DNA of 39,717 nt from Bacteroidales bacterium (GCA_026416115.1 JAOAFU010000129.1:1-39717), one strand, 5' to 3'; numbered from the stretch's first letter, positions 1 through 9,859 are shown. Made by a program: numbers and translations. The notes: generated by a model from the sequence alone, not told the origin.

Positions 1-2
1 TG

Positions 3-560
3 CTTTTTAAACGTTGGTATGAAGAAGCTTTTGAAGCCAAAATTTTTGAACCTAATGCTTTTGCCTTTGCTACAGCAAATTTAAATTGTATGCCAAGTGT
101 ACGCATGTTATTACTCAAATCGTTTGAAAATGGTGGGTTTACTTTTTTTACAAATTACGAAAGCCTTAAAGCTAAGCATTTGAAAGAAAATCCTCATGCA
201 GCTATGGTTTTCTATTGGTCCGAGCTCGAACGCCAGGTTCGTATTCATGGCATAGTAGATAAAATTTCTTCTGCCGAATCCGATAAATATTTCGAGGGGC
301 GGCCTGTTGGCTCGAGGTTAGGTGCATGGGCATCGCCCCAGAGCCAGCCCATCGAAAGTAGGGAGTGGCTGGAGATAAAGCATCTCGAATTTCGCGAAAA
401 GTTTGCCCGTGGTCATATTCCTCGTCCCGAAAATTGGGGTGGTTACAAGTTGATTCCTACTTCTATTGAATTTTGGCAGGGACGTCCTAATAGACTACAC
501 GATCGGATCCAATACCAGGCAGTTTCCGATGGCTGGAAAATTGTTCGATTAGCACCATAA
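3..560 (+). CDS. pdxH: Pyridoxamine 5'-phosphate oxidase, 5' end outside the window
   Basis: PdxH is an FMN enzyme that oxidises pyridoxine or pyridoxamine 5'-phosphate to pyridoxal 5'-phosphate, the last step of vitamin B6 synthesis and salvage. The frame is open to the window edge. The residues before the first in-window ATG (position 90) read as normal PdxH sequence ([12 protein letters not shown]), so that ATG is internal and the true start lies to the left. About 185 residues are visible against a usual length near 215. Family landmarks are the substrate/FMN segment SVRMLLLK, the SxQSxPI region, and the C-terminal block [10 protein letters not shown] followed by W...RLAP. The msrBA gene follows after 11 nt, so the two may be co-transcribed. 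Confidence 0.95.
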   Translation, partial: LFKRWYEEAFEAKIFEPNAFAFATANLNCMPSVRMLLLKSFENGGFTFFTNYESLKAKHLKENPHAAMVFYWSELERQVRIHGIVDKISSAESDKYFEGRPVGSRLGAWASPQSQPIESREWLEIKHLEFREKFARGHIPRPENWGGYKLIPTSIEFWQGRPNRLHDRIQYQAVSDGWKIVRLAP

Positions 561-571
561 ATTTACATAGC

Positions 572-1498
572 ATGATCATTAAAGTAATGCTATCTTATTT
601 AATTTTTTCTATATTAATCATAAGTTGTCATTCACAAAACACTCAGGATATGCATTTCAATAAACTGACACCTGAAGAAGAACGCATAATCGTATATAAG
701 GGAACCGAACCACCCTTTAGTGGTAAGTATGTTCATTTCAATGGCAAAGGTACATACCTATGCAAACGATGTAATGCTCCTTTATATCGGTCGGAAGATA
801 AGTTCGACTCTCATTGTGGATGGCCTAGTTTCGACGACGAAATACCTGGGGCTATCAAACGACAACTCGATGCAGATGGCCGACGAATTGAGATACTCTG
901 TGCCAATTGCGATGCTCATTTGGGACATGTTTTTGAGGGTGAGGGATTTACGCCCAAAAATGTGCGACATTGTGTCAATTCGATTAGCTTACAATTTGTT
1001 GCCGATACTAATGTTCAATACGAGAAAGCTATTTTTGCTGGAGGTTGTTTTTGGGGGGTTGAATATTATCTGCAGAAAGCGCCTGGTGTAATATCGACTC
1101 GAGTAGGTTACATTGGTGGAAACATACCTAACCCCACGTACGAACAGGTTTGTTCCCATACTACTGGACATGCCGAAGCAGTTGAGGTAACTTTTGATCC
1201 TTCAAAAACATCATATGAAGAGCTAACTAAGTTATTTTTCGAAATACACGACCCTACTCAACTCAATCGTCAGGGTCCCGATGTGGGTGATCAATATCGA
1301 TCAGAAATATTCTATTTCGATGAAACCCAAATGAAAATTGCACAGAAATTAATAGAACTTTTAAAGACGAAAGGATACAATGTAGTTACAAGGCTAACAC
1401 CTGCTACAGTTTTTTATCCTGCCGAGGACTATCATCAAAAGTATTATCAACATAAAGGTACAACGCCCTATTGTCATTTTTATAAGAAAAAATTTTAA
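572..1498 (+). CDS. msrBA: Lipoprotein methionine sulfoxide reductase, MsrB-MsrA fusion
   Basis: The protein reduces both epimers of methionine sulfoxide and so repairs oxidised proteins. Residues 1-19 form a short signal with a lipobox ending in Cys19 (LIISC), so it is probably a lipoprotein working outside the cytoplasm. MsrB comes first (about 30-143): it has the structural zinc pairs C64/C67 and C110/C113 and catalytic Cys134 in RHCVNS (RYCxNS is commoner). MsrA follows (about 150-308) with catalytic Cys159 in GCFWG and the GYxGG segment. B-then-A is one of the two known fusion orders. The start at 572 has only a short spacer from pdxH; an ATG five codons later would give an equally good signal peptide. 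No frameshift or missing catalytic residue is seen. Confidence 0.95.
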   Translation: MIIKVMLSYLIFSILIISCHSQNTQDMHFNKLTPEEERIIVYKGTEPPFSGKYVHFNGKGTYLCKRCNAPLYRSEDKFDSHCGWPSFDDEIPGAIKRQLDADGRRIEILCANCDAHLGHVFEGEGFTPKNVRHCVNSISLQFVADTNVQYEKAIFAGGCFWGVEYYLQKAPGVISTRVGYIGGNIPNPTYEQVCSHTTGHAEAVEVTFDPSKTSYEELTKLFFEIHDPTQLNRQGPDVGDQYRSEIFYFDETQMKIAQKLIELLKTKGYNVVTRLTPATVFYPAEDYHQKYYQHKGTTPYCHFYKKKF

Positions 1499-1642
1499 AA
1501 CTTTGATATTGTCTCGAAACTTTAATGTTTATTTAAGCCATTGTCTTTGATTACATGTTGGCTCTTAGAAAATCTGTAATATAAATAATTTTTTCTTTGG
1601 CCAGACAATTAAATTTTTATTCTTTTTTGTGCTATTTAACAT

Positions 1643-1674
1643 TTTGCAAAACGCTTAAGATATGACTACCTTAG
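1643..1674 (+). promoter_or_regulatory. Putative Bacteroidetes-type promoter of the YitT gene
   Basis: TTTG (1643-1646) is followed after 20 nt by TACCTTAG (1667-1674), close to the Bacteroidetes -33/-7 consensus TTTG-N19-20-TAnnTTTG. Transcription would start near 1681, about 20 nt before the ATG at 1701. The remainder of the 1499-1700 gap shows nothing recognisable. Confidence 0.5.
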
Positions 1675-1700
1675 CGGGCATTTATTAAATTGCTGAAAAT

Positions 1701-2627
1701 ATGAAAATTACCTTCATTAACACTGAGCGGATGTTTACCCGCGAATGGTTCAGAATGTATTTGCAGATTACAATTGGAGCTTTTATACTAGCTGCAGGGT
1801 TTGTTTTTTTTGTTACCCCATACCGAATAGTGCCTGGCGGTGTATATGGCATTTCAATTGTTATTCATTATCTTACCCGAGGGGTCTTTTCTTTTGCACC
1901 CGATGGCCTTCCTATTGGAACGATGGGACTAATTATGAATATTCCTCTTACAATTCTAGGAATAAAAATACTGGGACCACGATTTGGGGTTAAAACAATT
2001 GTGGGTTTTGTACTTTCTTCATTTTTTATCGACTTTCTAACTTTTTTGTGGGGTACCGAACCTCTTGTACCCAACGAAGCATTGCTTTCTGCTATTTTTG
2101 GTGGTGTGCTAATTGGGCTAGGATTGGGTGTAATCTTTAGAACTCGTGCAACCTCAGGAGGATCTGATATTATAGGAATGATACTGGAAAAATACACCCA
2201 TTTACCCTTGGGTCAGCTAATGATAGCTGTCGATTCAACCATTGTTCTTATCGGTTTAGCTGCTTTCCAAGATTGGAAGATACCTTTACTTTCGTGGATC
2301 GTTATCTATATTTCGGGTAAAGTGATTGATGCAACGCTCGAGGGTCTGCATTATAATAAAACCCTTCTGATTATTACCGATCATTATGATGAGGTAAAAA
2401 ATACCATTCTATACGATATTGGACGTGGTGCAACGCTTATACGTGCCCAAGGTATGTATTCCGACGTAGAGAAGAAGCTCATATTCTCCAATATGTCGCG
2501 CCGCGAGGCCTTTTTGTTAAAGGAAAAAATAAAAAAAATAGACCCCAGAGCTTTTATTACTATCATAAATACGAACGAAATTTTAGGAGAAGGATTTAAG
2601 ACTATGCAAGAAACTACAGAATTATAG
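1701..2627 (+). CDS. YitT family membrane protein (DUF161/DUF2179)
   Basis: This is a 308-aa inner-membrane protein of the YitT family, whose biochemical role is not firmly established. The first ~200 residues hold about five hydrophobic segments with Gly-rich stretches, including FGGVLIGLGLGVIFRTRATSGGSDIIG, the usual YitT core. The last ~90 residues form the soluble DUF2179 domain (DIGRGATLIRAQGMYS ... IINTNEILGEGF). Length and architecture are normal for the family. It has its own promoter-like sequence upstream and is followed by a symmetrical terminator shared with the convergent oxidoreductase operon. I infer nothing about substrate from the neighbours. Confidence 0.88.
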   Translation: MKITFINTERMFTREWFRMYLQITIGAFILAAGFVFFVTPYRIVPGGVYGISIVIHYLTRGVFSFAPDGLPIGTMGLIMNIPLTILGIKILGPRFGVKTIVGFVLSSFFIDFLTFLWGTEPLVPNEALLSAIFGGVLIGLGLGVIFRTRATSGGSDIIGMILEKYTHLPLGQLMIAVDSTIVLIGLAAFQDWKIPLLSWIVIYISGKVIDATLEGLHYNKTLLIITDHYDEVKNTILYDIGRGATLIRAQGMYSDVEKKLIFSNMSRREAFLLKEKIKKIDPRAFITIINTNEILGEGFKTMQETTEL

Positions 2628-2672
2628 TGGTTTTCTTTCAAAAAGTAAAGTAAATTCCCTTTTTTGTAAAAG

Positions 2673-2707
2673 TTTTAGGTAGAGTATTTTGTAATTTCTA
2701 CCTAAAA
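2673..2707. terminator. Bidirectional terminator hairpin between yitT and the vor operon
   Basis: Perfect 11-bp inverted repeat: TTTTAGGTAGA (2673-2683) and TCTACCTAAAA (2697-2707) with a 13-nt AT-rich loop. The arms carry A/T ends, so the hairpin has a U-rich 3' side in both directions. It lies between two convergent transcription units (stop codons at 2627 and 2746), as expected for a shared terminator. Confidence 0.7.
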
Positions 2708-2745
2708 TATATTACAAGTAAAAATTGGTTGATAGTGGTTGATTA

Positions 2746-3297
2746 TTAATGGCACAAAACCTCTTCAATCATTTTCATTCCTCTGTCTAATGCTTTCATA
2801 TTCTCCTCGAACAAATGATGATATCGTGCAGGTATACTCTTTTTTATTGCGCTTTGAACATTGTCTATTTTGAGCAAAGGTTTCAAACGTAAATATGCGC
2901 CCAACATAATCATATTGTAGGTTCGAAGGGATTTCAACCTAGCGGCTTCGGCAGCAGCGTCGATGGAGTAAATTTGGATATCGTTTCGTTGAGGGACGCG
3001 AATAATACCATTACTGTCGTATAGTAGTGTACCCCCTTTTCGGACTAAGGGTTCAAATTTATCAAGAGCTTGTTGACTAAGTATTATTGCGGTATCGTAA
3101 TTACGCAATATAGGAGAACTGACAGGTTCTTCGCTTAAAATAACAGTGACGTTTGCTGTTCCACCTCGCATCTCTGGCCCATACGATGGCATCCAGCTTA
3201 CATACATTTCTTGCATCATCCCAGCGTAGGCCATTATTTTTCCCATAGATAGTACTCCTTGGCCACCAAAGCCAGCAATAATAATTTCGTCTGTCAT
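2746..3297 (-). CDS. 2-oxoacid:ferredoxin oxidoreductase, gamma subunit
   Basis: Gamma subunit (183 aa) of a four-subunit, CoA-acylating 2-oxoacid:ferredoxin oxidoreductase. The N-terminal Rossmann-like motif GFGGQGVLSMGK (residues 9-20) and the following PSYGPEMRGGTANV segment are diagnostic for the pyruvate/ketoisovalerate oxidoreductase gamma domain. It is the last gene of the minus-strand operon, 20 nt after the beta subunit. It works with the alpha, beta and ferredoxin subunits encoded upstream and is cytoplasmic. Whether the complex prefers 2-oxoglutarate or branched-chain 2-oxoacids cannot be read from the sequence, so no symbol is given. Confidence 0.9.
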   Translation of the reverse strand: MTDEIIIAGFGGQGVLSMGKIMAYAGMMQEMYVSWMPSYGPEMRGGTANVTVILSEEPVSSPILRNYDTAIILSQQALDKFEPLVRKGGTLLYDSNGIIRVPQRNDIQIYSIDAAAEAARLKSLRTYNMIMLGAYLRLKPLLKIDNVQSAIKKSIPARYHHLFEENMKALDRGMKMIEEVLCH

Positions 3298-3317
3298 ATT
3301 TACTCAAATTAGTTTTA

Positions 3318-4094
3318 TTAAACAAGCATTTTACCATCGACCTTAATATCGCCGAGGGGATAAATTTTAAACATTTTTTCCTCCATCCACCGATTAGCAT
3401 CTACAGGCGACATTTTCCAACCCGAGTTACAGTTTGAGACAATTTCAATAAAGCTTACCCCTTTATTAGTTTTCTGAAGCTCAAAGGCTTTTAATAGAGC
3501 CTTTTTTGTTTTACGAACAGCAGCAGGGGTATGAACGGCTTGTCGGGTAACATAATATGTGCCGGAAAGCACAGCAATCATTCGAGTAATGTCAATTGGA
3601 GGTCCTTGCATGTTAACATCACGTCCATAAGGACAGGTAGATGTTTTCATCCCCTCAAGGGTAGTAGGTGCCATTTGACCACCAGTCATTCCATAAATTC
3701 CGTTGTTTACAAAAATAATAGTGATATTCTCACCTCTGTTGCAGGCATGAATGGTTTCTGCGGTTCCAATTGCTGCCAAGTCTCCATCGCCTTGATAGGT
3801 AAATACGTAACGATCGGGAAGAACTCGTTTTACCGCAGTAGCTACAGCTGTAGCTCTACCATGTGCAGCTCCAATCCAATCGATAGCAATAAAATCGTAG
3901 ACAGTAACTGCACAGCCTACAGGAGCAATTCCAATGACTTCGCTCTCTATCCCTAACTCTTCTATAACCTCTGCAATCAGATTTGTTACCGTACCATGGC
4001 CGCAACCTGGACAATATGACAATGGCTGTTCTGTCATCAATCGGCTACGCTTGTATACAAGATTCTCGGGTTTAATTATGTCGGTGCTTTCCAT
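3318..4094 (-). CDS. 2-oxoacid:ferredoxin oxidoreductase, beta subunit (TPP-binding)
   Basis: Catalytic beta subunit (258 aa) binding thiamine diphosphate. The TPP/Mg motif GDGD is at residues 102-105 with the paired Asn130-Asn131 of the NNGIYG segment. Four cysteines, C28 and C31 in CPGCGHG, C61 in VGCAV and C222 in NCNSGW, are spaced like those that hold the proximal [4Fe-4S] cluster in 2-oxoacid:ferredoxin oxidoreductases. The start ATG lies 4 nt after the stop of the alpha gene, so translation is probably coupled. The reaction is oxidative decarboxylation of a 2-oxoacid with CoA to acyl-CoA, CO2 and reduced ferredoxin. The high similarity of Vor and Kor members prevents a firm substrate call. 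Confidence 0.93.
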   Translation of the reverse strand: MESTDIIKPENLVYKRSRLMTEQPLSYCPGCGHGTVTNLIAEVIEELGIESEVIGIAPVGCAVTVYDFIAIDWIGAAHGRATAVATAVKRVLPDRYVFTYQGDGDLAAIGTAETIHACNRGENITIIFVNNGIYGMTGGQMAPTTLEGMKTSTCPYGRDVNMQGPPIDITRMIAVLSGTYYVTRQAVHTPAAVRKTKKALLKAFELQKTNKGVSFIEIVSNCNSGWKMSPVDANRWMEEKMFKIYPLGDIKVDGKMLV

Positions 4095-4098
4095 GTTA

Positions 4099-5172
4099 TT
4101 AATTTAGCTGAATAAAAAGTTTAATAAAAGCTTCAAGTATTTCTTCGGGAGTGTGTACTACTCCGCCAAAACGTCCAAAATGCTCCACTCTCAGTGCTGG
4201 GTATTGCCGAGTGGCGAGCAGAACATCTTCAACCATTTGGCCATGGCTCATTTCGACCGATAAAATACCATTAAGTTGAGCTGCCAGCCTTGCAATAGCC
4301 TCAGAAGGAAATGGGAAAAGTGTTATGGGACGTAAAAGACCTAGTTTAATACCCCTGTTGCGAGCTAAAGTAACCGTTTTTTGAGAGATCCGAGCACTAG
4401 CACCATAGGCTACAATGAGATAATCAGCATCTTCGCAATAGTATGTCTCGTAACGAACTTCGTTTTTTTGCATTAGAGCATATTTTTCTTTCAACTTCTG
4501 ATTCATTTTTTCATGTTCGTAAGCATCGAGATGCAAAGATGTGATTATATTATGCGGACGTCCTTTTTTACCGCAAGCTGCCCAATCGGGTAGTGTTTTT
4601 GAGCGAGGTACTGGATCGAATAGCTCTACCTTCTCCATCATTTGTCCAATTAATCCATCGGTAAGAATAAGGACAGGATTGCGATATTTAAAAGCTAGGT
4701 CGAAGGCTAATTTAACATGATCGGACATTTCCTGCACCGATGCAGGAGCAAGAACCAACAGGCGGTAATCGCCATGGCCACCACCTTTAGTAGATTGAAA
4801 ATAATCGCTTTGAGAAGGTTGGATAGTTCCTAAACCAGGCCCTCCCCGTACAACATTTACAATAACACCAGGTAATTGTGCTCCTGCCATGTACGATAAC
4901 CCTTCCTGCATGAGACTAATTCCTGGACTCGAAGAGGTGGTCATTACTTTTTTTCCGGCAGCAGCAGCGCCATAAACCATATTGATTGCAGCTAATTCGC
5001 TTTCGGCTTGAAGAACTATCATGCCCGTTCGTTTCTCTGGATTAGCTGCTGCAAGATATTCTAGAATCTCGCTTTGAGGGGTAATTGGGTAGCCAAAATA
5101 TGCATCGCAGCCTGCACGAATTGCTGCTTCTGCAATAGCCTCATTCCCCTTCATTAGTTGGATCTCTCCCAT
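4099..5172 (-). CDS. vorB: 2-oxoacid:ferredoxin oxidoreductase, alpha subunit (VorB-like)
   Basis: Alpha subunit (357 aa) with the pyrimidine-binding fold of the PFOR family. Landmarks are GYPITPQSEI (residues 27-36), AESELAAINMVYGAA, the Ser-rich SSSPGISLMQEG and the loop GGPGLGTIQPSQSDYFQ with KGGGHGDYR. This matches Bacteroidales proteins usually annotated as VorB (3-methyl-2-oxobutanoate dehydrogenase subunit); the same family is called KorA elsewhere. The C-terminal third is a transketolase-like domain (LLRPITLFPFP, EHFGRFGGVV). The gene follows the ferredoxin gene with a 1-nt gap. The symbol reflects homology, not proven substrate: 2-oxoglutarate, 2-oxoisovalerate or both are possible. 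Confidence 0.88.
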   Translation of the reverse strand: MGEIQLMKGNEAIAEAAIRAGCDAYFGYPITPQSEILEYLAAANPEKRTGMIVLQAESELAAINMVYGAAAAGKKVMTTSSSPGISLMQEGLSYMAGAQLPGVIVNVVRGGPGLGTIQPSQSDYFQSTKGGGHGDYRLLVLAPASVQEMSDHVKLAFDLAFKYRNPVLILTDGLIGQMMEKVELFDPVPRSKTLPDWAACGKKGRPHNIITSLHLDAYEHEKMNQKLKEKYALMQKNEVRYETYYCEDADYLIVAYGASARISQKTVTLARNRGIKLGLLRPITLFPFPSEAIARLAAQLNGILSVEMSHGQMVEDVLLATRQYPALRVEHFGRFGGVVHTPEEILEAFIKLFIQLN

Positions 5173-5173
5173 G

Positions 5174-5398
5174 TTAAGCCTCCTTTTTTCTATATATTGT
5201 CAAAACTCTGTCGGGACAAACTATTGCACAATTTGTACAACCTGTACATCCTGCGCTCGTAAGAACGACATACCTGTATCCCTTAATATTTACCTTGCTA
5301 TCGGCAAAATCTAGTACGTGTTGTGGGCATGCCTCGATACACAAGCCGCACCCTTTGCATCTATCTATTTCTACTACTACGGTTCCTTCTATCGCCAT
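5174..5398 (-). CDS. 2-oxoacid:ferredoxin oxidoreductase, 2x[4Fe-4S] ferredoxin subunit
   Basis: Small ferredoxin-type subunit (74 aa) carrying electrons from the TPP enzyme to free ferredoxin. Two complete cluster motifs are visible: C14, C17, C20, C24 (CKGCGLCIEACP) and C51, C54, C57, C61 (CTGCTNCAIVCP). It is the first gene of the operon. I chose the ATG at 5398 (MAIEGTVVVE) and not an upstream one at 5455, because the 19 extra residues do not resemble the family and the upstream start falls in the promoter region. A promoter-like pair lies 27-58 nt upstream of the chosen start. Confidence 0.9.
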   Translation of the reverse strand: MAIEGTVVVEIDRCKGCGLCIEACPQHVLDFADSKVNIKGYRYVVLTSAGCTGCTNCAIVCPDRVLTIYRKKEA

Positions 5399-5424
5399 CT
5401 TATTTTTTTTACGTAATTTTAATA

Positions 5425-5456
5425 CAAAGAAATAAATTCCGTTGGCTTTCAGCAAA
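5425..5456 (-). promoter_or_regulatory. Putative promoter of the ferredoxin oxidoreductase operon
   Basis: On the minus strand TTTG (5456-5453) is followed after exactly 20 nt by TTTCTTTG (5432-5425), one base off the Bacteroidetes -7 element TAnnTTTG. The leader to the ATG at 5398 would be about 20 nt. Confidence 0.5.
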
Positions 5457-5573
5457 ATAATTGGGATATTGCTATTACTAAAAGGGGTTAAAAGAAATAT
5501 ATTGGGGCGAAATTATGTATTAAGGGGTGGGCTACAGATTGAAAATTTATTAATTTTAGCAAAATTTTGAAAA

Positions 5574-6440
5574 ATGTCATTTCTCAATCTCGATCAACCT
5601 ATACCATCCTACTTATTAAAGAAAAGAAACATTGTTCGTTTAATAATTTACACATCGCTATTTGCTCTTTTTTTTATCAATTTTTATGCTCCTTTTGGTG
5701 TAAAACTTTGGTTTTCTGTAACTAAGTGGCAGCTATTGCTATACTCCAGCCTCATCATCCTTACAGGGGTAATTGTTGTTGTTATTAGTCGTATGATTAT
5801 GTATTCTCTTTATAAAGGGAAATCGCTGAGTTATTTAAAATATTTTATTTGGATAGCTGCTGAGGTTTTTTTTATGGCCCTATTTTATGTGCTTTTTGAA
5901 TTAATTTTTTTGCATGATAAGCGAAATTTTTTCGAATTGCTAAAAGTTTCTGTTCAAAATACTGCATTGGTACTTTTACTTCCCTATGCTGTGTTATGGT
6001 TGTATTTCTCGTACGAGGATAAAAAAGAATATATCGAAAATTTAAACGAAACCGCTTCACTTAAGAATGAAATATCTAATAAATTAATCCCTTTTCATGA
6101 TGAAAAAGGAGTATTACGCATATCCGTTAAACTCGAAAATCTTTTGTATATAGAGGCAAATGATAACTATGTGAATATTCACCATTTAGTACAGGGTCGT
6201 TCGGAAAGCTTTTTGCTAAGGAACTCATTGAAACGATTAGAGTCATCGTTACGACGTTTGGGGGTAGTTAGGTGCCATCGATCTTATCTTGTTAATTTTT
6301 CAAAAGTGCGCATTATATACAAAAATTCTTCAGGATTAGTCATAGAACTCGACACCACCGATCAAATTCAAATTCCGGTTTCAAAAAATTATAGCGAAAA
6401 CGTAGTACGACAGTTTTTAAATCAGGGGGGGAGTGTTTAA
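5574..6440 (+). CDS. Membrane-anchored LytTR-domain transcription regulator
   Basis: 288-aa protein with about four membrane helices (residues 22-40, 52-72, 88-110, 122-147), a short charged linker, and a C-terminal LytTR DNA-binding domain (about 180-285). The LytTR signature is clear: LENLLYIEANDNYVNIH, LLRNSLKRLE and VRCHRSYLVN, ending in the IPVSKNY segment. There is no receiver domain, so this is not a classical response regulator; membrane-anchored LytTR proteins of this layout are common in Bacteroidetes, and the membrane part is presumed to sense an unknown signal. The gene stands alone between the divergent oxidoreductase operon and secA, and no sensor kinase is encoded beside it. 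Targets are unknown. Confidence 0.88.
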   Translation: MSFLNLDQPIPSYLLKKRNIVRLIIYTSLFALFFINFYAPFGVKLWFSVTKWQLLLYSSLIILTGVIVVVISRMIMYSLYKGKSLSYLKYFIWIAAEVFFMALFYVLFELIFLHDKRNFFELLKVSVQNTALVLLLPYAVLWLYFSYEDKKEYIENLNETASLKNEISNKLIPFHDEKGVLRISVKLENLLYIEANDNYVNIHHLVQGRSESFLLRNSLKRLESSLRRLGVVRCHRSYLVNFSKVRIIYKNSSGLVIELDTTDQIQIPVSKNYSENVVRQFLNQGGSV

Positions 6441-6490
6441 CTAATTCATAAAAGTTTAAGCGTTAATCATTCGAAATAGCGGAAAATAAT

Positions 6491-6498
6491 TAACTTTG
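6491..6498 (+). promoter_or_regulatory. Putative -7 element of the secA promoter
   Basis: TAACTTTG matches the Bacteroidetes -7 consensus TAnnTTTG exactly and lies 37 nt before the secA ATG. No good TTTG is found at the -33 distance, so confidence is moderate. Confidence 0.4.
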
Positions 6499-6535
6499 AC
6501 GCTTTGTAATTTTAACCTTAAATCATAGGTAAAAA

Positions 6536-9500
6536 ATGGGATTAATAGACAGAATAGTCCAGAGTATCTTTGGTTCTAAATCCGAAAGAGATATTAAGGA
6601 AATACAACCGATAATTGAGAAGATTCATCAGGAATATGAAAAAATAAAAGGATTATCTCATGATGAGTTGCGCGTATTGAGTGCACGACTTCGACAGGAG
6701 GTACAGGCCTCGTTTGCCGATAAGGAAAAGGAGATTGCGCAATTAAAGTTGCAAATAGATGATCCGCAGATTGATATTCGAGAGAAAGAAGATTTATACA
6801 AGAAGGTTGAAGATCTGGAGAAAGAGATAGACGAAATAATAAAGCAGAAGCTCGATGAAGTTTTACCTATAGCCTTTGCAATTGTTAAAGATACCGCTCG
6901 ACGTTTTGTTGAGAATAGCGAAATTGTGGTAAAAGCTACCGATTTTGATAGGGAGTTGGCTGCCAGTTGTAATCATGTGATAATAAAAGGCGACCATGCT
7001 ATATATAAAAACCGCTGGATGGCTGGAGGTAACGAAATTCAGTGGGACATGGTTCATTACGATTGTCAGCTTATTGGAGGAGTAGTTCTTCATCAGGGAA
7101 AAATTGCCGAGATGGCAACAGGCGAAGGTAAAACACTTGTAGCAACATTACCTGTTTTTTTAAATGCTCTCTCAGGACGAGGAGTTCATGTTGTTACGGT
7201 AAACGATTATTTGGCCAAACGTGACTCGGAATGGATGGGTCCTCTTTATCAATTCCATGGGTTATCGGTCGATTGTATTGATAAGCATCAACCAAGTACC
7301 CAGGCCCGACGTAAGGCATATTTGGCCGATATCACATATGGAACAAATAATGAATTCGGGTTTGATTATTTGCGCGACAACATGGCGACTTCGCCCGAGG
7401 AATTAGTACAGCGAATACACAATTACGCTATTGTCGATGAGGTCGACTCAGTACTTATCGATGATGCCCGTACCCCTCTTATTATATCAGGTCCTGTACC
7501 TAAGGGCGAGAATCATGAATATGAACTGTATCGTCCAAAGGTCGAGATGCTTGTCAACGCTCAACGTAAGCTTGTTACACAAATTCTTGCTGATGCCAAG
7601 AAAGCACTCGATAACGGTGATAAAGAAAATGCAGGTTTGCTTCTGCTTAGAGCTTACAAAGGTTTGCCCAAAAACAAAGCACTTATTAAGCTGCTAAGTG
7701 AGGAGGGTAATAAAGCCTTAATGCTTAAAACCGAAAACTTTTATATGCAGGATAATAACCGTAACATGCACATTGTTACGGATGAATTGTATTTTGTTAT
7801 CGATGAAAAACAAAATAGCATCGAACTCACCGATAAGGGTATCGATCTGATTACCGAATCATCTCAAGATCCAAATTTCTTTATTTTGCCCGACATAGGT
7901 TCGGAGCTTGCCGAAATTGAGCGTACTATTACAGATCCTCTGCAAAAAATAGAAAAGAAAGAACAGTTATTACAGGATTATGCTATAAAGGCAGAACGAG
8001 TACATACCGTTAATCAGTTGCTTCGTGCCTATACACTCTTCGAAAAAGATGTAGAGTATGTGGTAATCGACAATAAGGTAAAAATTGTAGACGAACAAAC
8101 TGGTCGTATTCTCGAAGGGCGCAGGTATTCCGATGGTTTACATCAGGCAATAGAGGCTAAAGAGAGGGTTCAAATCGAAGCTGCAACACAAACTTTTGCT
8201 ACGATTACCCTTCAGAACTACTTCCGCATGTATAAGAAATTGGCTGGTATGACTGGTACAGCCGAGACCGAAGCCACCGAATTCTGGAATATTTATAAAC
8301 TCGATGTTGTAGTTATCCCTACCAACAAACCCGTGATTCGTATCGACTACGACGATAAAGTGTATAAGACTAAACGCGAAAAATATAACGCCGTTATTGA
8401 TGAAATTGTAGGACTTATCGAAGCTGGTCGCCCGGTACTTGTTGGTACTACCTCGGTTGAAGTGTCGGAATTATTGAGTCGAATGCTTAAGATCAGAGGT
8501 ATCAAGCATAATGTGCTTAATGCCAAGTTACATCAGAAAGAGGCCGAAATTGTGGCCGAAGCCGGAAAGTCTAGGACCGTCACTATTGCAACAAACATGG
8601 CGGGTCGTGGTACCGACATTAAGCTTTCGCCCGAGGTCAGAGCTGCAGGTGGTCTTGCAATTATTGGTACCGAACGTCATGAATCGCGTCGAGTCGACAG
8701 GCAGCTCCGTGGTCGTGCAGGTCGACAGGGAGATCCAGGCTCGTCACAGTTTTTCGTTTCGCTCGAAGACGATTTGATGCGACTCTTCGGATCCGACCGA
8801 ATTGCTGCTATTATGGATCGCATGGGACTTAAAGAAGGTGAGGTAATTCAGCATCCCATGATTTCTAAATCGATCGAAAGAGCGCAGAAGAAGGTCGAAG
8901 AGAACAACTTCGGGATTCGTAAACGATTACTCGAATACGACGATGTGATGAATGCTCAGCGCGAAGTTATATATAAACGTCGTCGTCATGCACTTTTTGG
9001 CGAAAGACTTAGCCTCGATATTTCCAATATGATTTACGATGTTTGCGAAAGTATTATTAATACTCATCTCGAGGCTAACGATTTTGAAAACTTTAAACTC
9101 GATGTATTACGTTATTTGTCGCTTGAGTCACCATTTTCAGAAGAGGACTTTTTCAATCTCTCCTCCGAGGAATTAACCGATAGGTTATACAGTACTGTTT
9201 GGGAAGCATACTTGCGAAAGTCGTCTATGTTGGCCAAACAGGCATTTCCGGTAGTGAAGGATGTTTATGAAAATCAAGGAAACAGGTACGAAAATATAGT
9301 TGTACCCATTTCTGATGGTACCCATGTGTATCAAATAATGGCAAATCTTAAAAAAGCATATGAAAACCAGGGACTAGAGATAGTACGAAGTTTTGAGAAA
9401 ATTGCAATTCTTATCACTATCGACGATGCATGGCGTGAACATCTACGCGAAATGGACGATTTGAAACAGTCGGTACAAAATGCTGCTTACGAACAGAAGG

Positions 9501-9841
9501 ATCCACTGCTTATTTACAAATTCGAATCGTTTCAGCTCTTTAAAAATATGGTTGAGAAAATGAATCGTCAGATAGTCTCGATGTTGGTAAAAGCCCATAT
9601 TGAGGGTACCGATCCTAATGCTATGCAAAGAGCGCAGATGCCCAGACGTATGGATATGAGTCGTTTAAGTCTTAACAAACACGAAGCCCCCTCGTTAACA
9701 AATCCTAGTGAGTTGGCAACTAATCGCGATCAGCAAAAAGTCCAACCCATAAGGGTAGAGAAGAAGATTGGTCGCAACGACCCATGTCCATGTGGTAGTG
9801 GGAAAAAATATAAAAACTGTCATGGACAAAACTTAGCCTAA
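6536..9841 (+). CDS. secA: Preprotein translocase ATPase SecA
   Basis: SecA is the motor ATPase that pushes unfolded preproteins through SecYEG. At 1101 aa it is longer than the ~900 aa of E. coli SecA, as is usual in Bacteroidetes; the extra length includes an insertion in the first ATPase domain (about residues 335-420, rich in Lys/Leu helix), before the segment that resumes with [17 protein letters not shown]. Landmarks are Walker A GEGKT (196-200), DEVD with [10 protein letters not shown] (about 300), [10 protein letters not shown], the GTTSVEVSE and [11 protein letters not shown] motifs of the second nucleotide-binding domain, and the C-terminal zinc motif C1084/C1086/C1095/H1096 ([14 protein letters not shown]), the SecB/ribosome-binding tail. 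The start follows a clear -7 box. It is co-transcribed with the small gene 18 nt downstream. Confidence 0.98.
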   Translation: MGLIDRIVQSIFGSKSERDIKEIQPIIEKIHQEYEKIKGLSHDELRVLSARLRQEVQASFADKEKEIAQLKLQIDDPQIDIREKEDLYKKVEDLEKEIDEIIKQKLDEVLPIAFAIVKDTARRFVENSEIVVKATDFDRELAASCNHVIIKGDHAIYKNRWMAGGNEIQWDMVHYDCQLIGGVVLHQGKIAEMATGEGKTLVATLPVFLNALSGRGVHVVTVNDYLAKRDSEWMGPLYQFHGLSVDCIDKHQPSTQARRKAYLADITYGTNNEFGFDYLRDNMATSPEELVQRIHNYAIVDEVDSVLIDDARTPLIISGPVPKGENHEYELYRPKVEMLVNAQRKLVTQILADAKKALDNGDKENAGLLLLRAYKGLPKNKALIKLLSEEGNKALMLKTENFYMQDNNRNMHIVTDELYFVIDEKQNSIELTDKGIDLITESSQDPNFFILPDIGSELAEIERTITDPLQKIEKKEQLLQDYAIKAERVHTVNQLLRAYTLFEKDVEYVVIDNKVKIVDEQTGRILEGRRYSDGLHQAIEAKERVQIEAATQTFATITLQNYFRMYKKLAGMTGTAETEATEFWNIYKLDVVVIPTNKPVIRIDYDDKVYKTKREKYNAVIDEIVGLIEAGRPVLVGTTSVEVSELLSRMLKIRGIKHNVLNAKLHQKEAEIVAEAGKSRTVTIATNMAGRGTDIKLSPEVRAAGGLAIIGTERHESRRVDRQLRGRAGRQGDPGSSQFFVSLEDDLMRLFGSDRIAAIMDRMGLKEGEVIQHPMISKSIERAQKKVEENNFGIRKRLLEYDDVMNAQREVIYKRRRHALFGERLSLDISNMIYDVCESIINTHLEANDFENFKLDVLRYLSLESPFSEEDFFNLSSEELTDRLYSTVWEAYLRKSSMLAKQAFPVVKDVYENQGNRYENIVVPISDGTHVYQIMANLKKAYENQGLEIVRSFEKIAILITIDDAWREHLREMDDLKQSVQNAAYEQKDPLLIYKFESFQLFKNMVEKMNRQIVSMLVKAHIEGTDPNAMQRAQMPRRMDMSRLSLNKHEAPSLTNPSELATNRDQQKVQPIRVEKKIGRNDPCPCGSGKKYKNCHGQNLA

Positions 9842-9859
9842 CCATAAAAACTTAAAACT

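Noticed and set aside
720-1091. 123-codon frame inside msrBA
   Set aside because: Overlaps in another frame the two catalytic domains of msrBA, which have all key residues.
3531-3956. 141-codon plus-strand open frame inside the oxidoreductase beta gene
   Set aside because: Antisense to a gene with complete cysteine and TPP motifs; composition (Ser/Asn/Cys-rich) is that of a shadow.
5399-5455. Upstream ATG giving a longer ferredoxin subunit
   Set aside because: The extra 19 residues are unlike the family and the region holds the promoter elements.
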